Assembly: GCA_964639225.1 (NCBI GenBank)
Contig: CAZXCK010000010.1
Location: 1 to 64,000, forward strand
DNA from: CAZXCK01 sp964639225
Lineage (GTDB): Bacteria; Chloroflexota; Anaerolineae; Aggregatilineales; Phototrophicaceae
Length of the DNA: 64,000 bases
Reading direction: 5' to 3'
Shown here: one piece after another, positions 59,896-64,000 of the stretch
Layout: each line of letters opens with the position of its first letter
Numbering within the stretch: the stretch's first letter is position 1
Made by a program: the position numbers and the translations under genes
Notes under the pieces: generated by a model
What the model was told of the DNA's origin: nothing
The model's input: the letters and a program-made list of their open reading frames with translations, nothing else
Databases searched by the model: none

Positions 59896-60990
59896 TTATC
59901 GCTCGCGGCGCAGCACGCCGATGTAGGTCGCCGATGCCATACGCTCCAGGCGGCGGTCGCGCAGATTGATCTTCCAGGTGCCGTCCTGCATGGGACTGGT
60001 GAAGATCACCGCGCTGTTGTCCTCGGTCCATTCGACCGGGCGTACGAATGTCGTGATCGAATCGACCAGGACGCTCTGGGTCAGCATCTCCAGGTCCACC
60101 AGCACCACCGCCGAACGGGTCGCCAGGTCGTCGCCGGTGCCATCCAGCCGGGTGAGGGCGTAAATCGCCTGGCGACCATCCGGTGAGATGAGAATATCGC
60201 CGCCGGTGTCGTAGCGGTCGGTGCGAATCGCGCCGATCTGGTGGGCCAGTGTGCCGCCAATGTTATACACGTACAGATCAAAACCTTCCAGGTCGGCGGT
60301 GAGTCGCATCCGCAGGAAACGGTTTTTGGCCAGCGCGGCCCCGCAGATACAGTTAGCTGGCTCGTCCGGCATCAGGCTGGTTTCGCCCGTTTCCAGGTCA
60401 ACCGAGAAGATGCTGGCGTACTGGTCGTAGACGATGAACTGGCTCACGCCGTCCGGATGATAGTCCATGTAAAGCTGGCTCTGATCCTCGCTGAAGGCCA
60501 CCGGCAGGGCGCGGATGCCGACATCATAGGGGCCATCTTCCAACACCAGGCGAGTGTCGGCGGTGCTGCTGCCGACATAGGTCGCCGTGATCAGCCGCCC
60601 GGCGGAGTCGGCGCGGGTGACAGTCCAGGCGATGGTGCGCTCGTCCGGGGCGATCACCCAGTCCACACGCTGTTCGCCGGGCGCCATCTGTATAAACGGA
60701 TGCGGACGCCGTTCGCCGTCCGGTGTGGCCAGCATGACCTGCTGCTGGCTGCGGTCGAAGTAAAGCACGGCATCGCGGACCGGTGTATAACGCTCGCCGT
60801 CCACACGCACGGCGATCTCCTGGCCGGTGAGCATGTCCAGGAAGATGAGCCGGTCCAGTGGGATCGCGTCGGTGCTGCGCTGGTGGAAGACATACCAGGG
60901 ATGGCGGGCCGGGTCGTCTTCCGACTCTGTGCCCAGTGTCATTCCGGCCAGCAGTGCCAGCGCCAGCGCCAGCCACAGGCGGCGGGTCAA
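59896..60990 (-). CDS. Secreted or anchored propeller-like hypothetical protein
   Basis: 364 residues. Hydrophobic start MTRRLWLALALALLAGMTLG, then repeated beta-strand units (IFLDMLTGQEIAVRVDGERY, LISPDGRQAIYALTRLDG, WTEDNSAVIFTS) resembling TolB-type blades. It probably starts at TTG 60990, overlapping the Sir2 stop by 4 nt (TTGA); no better start is seen near. Function unknown. Confidence 0.65.
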   Translation of the reverse strand: MTRRLWLALALALLAGMTLGTESEDDPARHPWYVFHQRSTDAIPLDRLIFLDMLTGQEIAVRVDGERYTPVRDAVLYFDRSQQQVMLATPDGERRPHPFIQMAPGEQRVDWVIAPDERTIAWTVTRADSAGRLITATYVGSSTADTRLVLEDGPYDVGIRALPVAFSEDQSQLYMDYHPDGVSQFIVYDQYASIFSVDLETGETSLMPDEPANCICGAALAKNRFLRMRLTADLEGFDLYVYNIGGTLAHQIGAIRTDRYDTGGDILISPDGRQAIYALTRLDGTGDDLATRSAVVLVDLEMLTQSVLVDSITTFVRPVEWTEDNSAVIFTSPMQDGTWKINLRDRRLERMASATYIGVLRRER

Positions 60991-61748
60991 TTGAGCGCCT
61001 CCAGCAGTCGCGGCAGCAGCTCACCGGAGGGTCCGCGCAGGATGACATCGGCGATTGGGCTGATGGCGCTCTGCACCGGGTTGACCTCGATGATCGTCGC
61101 GCCGGCTTCCTGCGCGTAGAAGGGCAGGCTGGCCGCTGGTGACACCAATCCTGATGTACCCACCACCAGCATCGCATCGCAGACCTGGCTGGCATGAATG
61201 GCCGCGCCGAGGGCGGCCTGGGGCAGCGTCTCGCCGAACCAGACGACATTGGGCCGCACCCAGCGCCCGCAGTGTGGGCAGGGTGGCGGACCGCTGTCGC
61301 GGTCCCATTCGAGCTGGCTTACGTCGATGAGGGTGGGGCTGCCCTGGCAGTCGTAGAAGCATTTGTTCTGGGCGATGTTGCCGTGCAGGTGAATCACGCG
61401 CTGGCTGCCGGCCTGTTCGTGCAGGTCATCGACATTCTGCGTGATGACGATAACATCCGGCCAGCGCGCTTCGAGCTGGGCCAGCGCCACGTGGCCGGGA
61501 TTGGGCCGCGCCTTGCGGACCATCTCGCGGCGCCACTGGTACCAGTCCCATACCAGCTTGGGGTCCGATTGAAACGCGCCGGGTGTGGCCAACTGCTGCG
61601 GATCGTATTTTGCCCACAGCCCTTCCATCGCATCGCGGAAGGTAGGCACGCCCGATTCTTTGCTCACACCCGCGCCGGTCAGCACGGCGATATGCTGGCT
61701 GTCGCGTAGAATGCCGGCTGCCCGCCGGATCGAGTCGTCGCTCATCAT
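60987..61748 (-). CDS. NAD-dependent protein deacylase, Sir2 family
   Basis: 253 residues. VLTGAGVSKESGVPTFRD (NAD site), VITQNVDDLHEQAG, catalytic His in VIHLHGNI, the zinc cysteines KCFYDC and CPHC, and VVGTSGLVSPAASLPFYA. It removes acyl groups from lysines. The second residue pair in the substrate pocket is not resolved, so deacetylase versus desuccinylase is open. Coupled to a secreted propeller protein downstream. Confidence 0.95.
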   Translation of the reverse strand: MMSDDSIRRAAGILRDSQHIAVLTGAGVSKESGVPTFRDAMEGLWAKYDPQQLATPGAFQSDPKLVWDWYQWRREMVRKARPNPGHVALAQLEARWPDVIVITQNVDDLHEQAGSQRVIHLHGNIAQNKCFYDCQGSPTLIDVSQLEWDRDSGPPPCPHCGRWVRPNVVWFGETLPQAALGAAIHASQVCDAMLVVGTSGLVSPAASLPFYAQEAGATIIEVNPVQSAISPIADVILRGPSGELLPRLLEALN

Positions 61749-61851
61749 CGCTTGCCTGTCTTTGCCTCATCATGCCCCAAGTATAGGTCGAAGCCAGCCG
61801 TTCGGCCAGCATAACCTGTCGCCTGAATCGCCAGGCGGATGTTGGGGCGAT

Positions 61852-61869
61852 CCCCCAATCATTAGGGGG
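61852..61869. promoter_or_regulatory. Imperfect inverted repeat in sir2-tetR intergenic region
   Basis: CCCCCAATC-ATTAGGGGG: the five outer G-C pairs and one inner pair match. It lies about 70-90 nt upstream of the TetR start, near a TACTAT box (about 61894), a plausible autoregulatory operator. Confidence 0.35.
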
Positions 61870-61940
61870 CACAAACAGGCAGAAGTGTCGTACTATATGA
61901 CCAGTTATGTGTAATGGGTCAATCAGTCAAAGGTGAGCAA

Positions 61941-62663
61941 GTGAATGACAATATCAATCCACAGCGAGAAACACGTATCCTGGACGCGGCTCAGGGGCTG
62001 ATCCTGCATTACGGTTACGACAAGACAACCGTCAGCGACATCGCCCGCGAGGCCGGTATCTCCAAAGGCGCTATCTACCTGCACTTTAACAGCAAGGAGG
62101 AACTGCTCGAGGCGCTCATCTGGCGCGAGACCCAGCATTATGTTGGTGAACTGCTGAAAGAGCTGGAAAGCGACGACGGCGAATGGTCGTTTATTCGTAT
62201 GTACAGCCAGGCGCTGCATGTTGTCGCAGACAGTGAACTGCTGACGGCCCTTATCAGCAGTGATACGCGCGTACTGGGTAGCTATCTGCAAGGGCGCGGC
62301 AGCCAACTGACCAATATGAAGCGCCCATACACCCGCGATCTGCTGCACGGAATGCAGGCGGTCGGCGCGCTGCGCCACGATCTCGACGTGGCAGCGATAG
62401 CCGTCATTCTGTCGGCGCTGAACTACGGCATCATCGTTCGCCATCAGTTTCTGCCACCAGAGGACGATGTACCCATCGAGCGCTTGTCCATGGCGCTGGG
62501 AGATATGCTGGAACGGGCGCTGACACCGGATGACGATGGCAGTTTCGAAGCAGGCAAGGAAATCTACCGGCAGACTCTGCGGGCTTTTCAGCAAATCCGC
62601 AGCTATCAGGAACTGCTGGCGCTGCAAAAGCAGGCCCAGCAGTCAAAAGAACAACAGGAGTGA
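61941..62663 (+). CDS. TetR family transcriptional regulator
   Basis: 240 residues. HTH in TTVSDIAREAGISKGAIYLHF (about 28-48) following RILDAAQGLILHYGYDK. The C-terminal ligand domain is helical and non-specific, with a Gln-rich tail. GTG at 61941 with GGTGAG 6 nt upstream is preferred to an ATG at 61914. The stop is 5 nt before an ABC ATPase, so it probably controls this exporter. Confidence 0.9.
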   Translation: MNDNINPQRETRILDAAQGLILHYGYDKTTVSDIAREAGISKGAIYLHFNSKEELLEALIWRETQHYVGELLKELESDDGEWSFIRMYSQALHVVADSELLTALISSDTRVLGSYLQGRGSQLTNMKRPYTRDLLHGMQAVGALRHDLDVAAIAVILSALNYGIIVRHQFLPPEDDVPIERLSMALGDMLERALTPDDDGSFEAGKEIYRQTLRAFQQIRSYQELLALQKQAQQSKEQQE

Positions 62664-62668
62664 ACCAC

Positions 62669-63625
62669 ATGGCAAGTGAACACATTATCGAAACCAGCAG
62701 GCTGACCAAAGTCTACGGTCGCGGCGACAAGGGTTTTACGGCGCTGCGCGACCTGGATCTGCAGGTGCGGCGCGGCGAGATCTTCGGCTACCTGGGGCCT
62801 AACGGCGCCGGTAAGACGACGACCATCCGTATGCTGCTGGACCTCATCCGCCCGACGCGGGGACAGGCCAGTATTCTGGGGCTGGATGCCCGCCGCGACA
62901 GCCTGGAAATCCGCCGCCGGGTGGGCTTTCTGCCGGGTGAGCTGAACCTGTGGCGCAACGAGCGCGCTATCGACATTGTGCGTTATCAGGGCAAAGTTTT
63001 CGGTAGCCTGGACATGGCCTACGTCAACCAACTGGCCGAGCGTTTTCAGTTCGACCTGACGAAGAAGATGCGCGATTACTCCACCGGCAACAAGCGCAAG
63101 CTGGGTCTGATTCTGGCTTTGATGCAGCGGCAGGAAGTCGTCATCCTCGACGAGCCGACCAGCGGCCTGGACCCGCTGATGCAGCAGAACTTTAACAATC
63201 TCATGCGCGAAATCCGCGACGAAGGGCGCACCGTGTTCCTGTCGTCGCACGTACTCAGCGAGGTGCAGGCCATCTGCGACCGCGTCGCCGTGCTGCGTCA
63301 TGGTGAACTGAAGGCTGTCGAACAGGTGGACAAGCTGACCCACGTTGATTTCCGCTGGGTGACGCTGAAATTCCGGGATGTGGCCGGGATTCAACATCAT
63401 CTGGAGATGGTGCCGGGTGTGAGCGATGTCTCGACCGTCAACGGCGACAGCGTGCGTCTGAAGCTCAACGGTGAGTTCGACCCGCTGCTGCGGGCGGCAG
63501 TCGATCATTATGTGGTTGATCTGCGTGTGCAGGAGCCGACGCTGGAAGAAATCTTCCTGACTTTCTACGACGATGAGCCGGCGGTTGTGGACAACAACAA
63601 CCGCGCAAAGGAGTATGTATCATGA
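62669..63625 (+). CDS. ABC transporter ATP-binding protein
   Basis: 318 residues, drug/polysaccharide-exporter type. Walker A GPNGAGKTTTIRMLLDLI (about 46), signature YSTGNKRKLGLILALM (degenerate LSGGQ), Walker B VVILDEPTSGLDP, switch His in FLSSHVLSEV. The C-terminal 90 residues are a DUF4162-like domain. GGAG precedes the ATG. It is coupled to the permease by ATGA overlap. Confidence 0.94.
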   Translation: MASEHIIETSRLTKVYGRGDKGFTALRDLDLQVRRGEIFGYLGPNGAGKTTTIRMLLDLIRPTRGQASILGLDARRDSLEIRRRVGFLPGELNLWRNERAIDIVRYQGKVFGSLDMAYVNQLAERFQFDLTKKMRDYSTGNKRKLGLILALMQRQEVVILDEPTSGLDPLMQQNFNNLMREIRDEGRTVFLSSHVLSEVQAICDRVAVLRHGELKAVEQVDKLTHVDFRWVTLKFRDVAGIQHHLEMVPGVSDVSTVNGDSVRLKLNGEFDPLLRAAVDHYVVDLRVQEPTLEEIFLTFYDDEPAVVDNNNRAKEYVS

Positions 63626-64000
63626 CTGGGTCTGTTTTTTTCGAGACGCTGCGCCGTAGTTGGCGGCAGATCATCTACTGGGGCATCGGCCTGGCATTGT
63701 ACGCGCTGTATCCATTCGTGCTGCTGCCGGACTCGACCGATGGCTTTGAGGGTATGGTCGAACTCATGGAGATGTTCGACAGCAATATGCTGGCCGCTGT
63801 CGGGCTGGCCGATGTCAGCGCCATGGCGACGCCCGAAGGCATCGTGGGTTATACGATCAACTTTGTGCTGCTGGTGACGGCAGTGTTCGCGGTCATCGCT
63901 GGCCTGAACGTGACTTCTGCTGAGGAAGATGCCGGCATCATGGACGTGCTGCTGAGCTGGCCCATACCGCGCTGGCGGTTGGTGCTGGAGAAGGCGCTGG
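63622..64000 (+). CDS. ABC-2 type permease, truncated by window end
   Basis: The first 126 codons are present, without a stop. Start MTGSVFFETLRRSWRQIIYW, membrane helix IIYWGIGLALYALYPFVLL, a helical loop, then helix TINFVLLVTAVFAVIAGLNV and EEDAGIMDVLLSWPIPRWRL, the conserved coupling region of ABC-2 exporters. It overlaps the ATPase stop by 4 nt, and the partner ATPase and TetR regulator are upstream. Confidence 0.88.
   Translation, partial: MTGSVFFETLRRSWRQIIYWGIGLALYALYPFVLLPDSTDGFEGMVELMEMFDSNMLAAVGLADVSAMATPEGIVGYTINFVLLVTAVFAVIAGLNVTSAEEDAGIMDVLLSWPIPRWRLVLEKAL

Overview
The window is GC-rich bacterial chromosome, densely packed with genes, and carries no rRNA, tRNA, phage or transposase that I can see. 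The gene mix points to a Chloroflexota bacterium, probably of the Anaerolineae type. It includes many WD40/TolB-like propellers, lipoproteins with long Thr-Pro linkers and SH3 domains, long-form MetH next to a bifunctional homocysteine methyltransferase/MTHFR, tandem FemAB-like proteins, VanW/L,D-transpeptidase-type wall enzymes and GAF histidine kinases. No taxonomic marker gene is present, so this placement is inference. Most starts have a clear GGAG/AAGG site and many neighbours share 4-nt ATGA/GTGA overlaps, so leftward operons are common.

Layout. 1-3.0 kb: end of a fasciclin protein, a YhhN-type membrane enzyme, a UPF0316 protein and a seven-bladed WD40 protein. 3.0-14.2 kb: a long leftward block for methionine and one-carbon metabolism (Nudix, homocysteine methyltransferase/MTHFR, adenosine deaminase, MetH). 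A type II restriction-modification pair (Dam-family methylase plus SacI-like nuclease) is spliced between MetH and the deaminase, and is coupled to its neighbours by tight spacing or overlap. Upstream are two unknown coupled genes and a DinB-like protein. 14.2-20.9 kb: DeoC, small membrane proteins, a URO-D-family methyltransferase, a double-FHA protein, and a PyrD/PyrK-like pair whose PyrD-like member lacks the usual catalytic motif. 21-30 kb: cell-envelope genes (M23 peptidase fused to a propeller, two FemAB-like transferases, an L,D-transpeptidase), a GNAT-DUF952 fusion, PdxT and an extremely acidic protein.

30-41.5 kb: GlcD-like flavoenzyme, GT-C glycosyltransferase, an alginate-lyase-like protein, then a sugar module of trehalose synthase plus an ABC importer (binding protein and two permeases, no ATPase). 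The importer has an apparent internal terminator after the binding-protein gene, and a LacI-type palindrome lies upstream. 41.5-50 kb: secreted and lipoprotein genes (HExxH protein, SH3/CARDB lipoprotein, TPR protein, GGVG-repeat protein, two propeller proteins). 50-56 kb: an HNH nuclease with a coupled small partner, SerS, a divergent histidine kinase, LysS and GreA. 56-64 kb: two histidine kinases co-transcribed with Nth, a Sir2 deacylase with a propeller partner, and a TetR-ABC exporter operon running off the end.

I see no single obvious new multi-gene system. The best leads are the restriction-modification pair embedded in the methionine operon, the PyrD/PyrK-like pair without the catalytic motif, the HNH two-gene cassette, the permease carrying an Ig-like domain, and a short CCCGGTGTTT-based repeat family.
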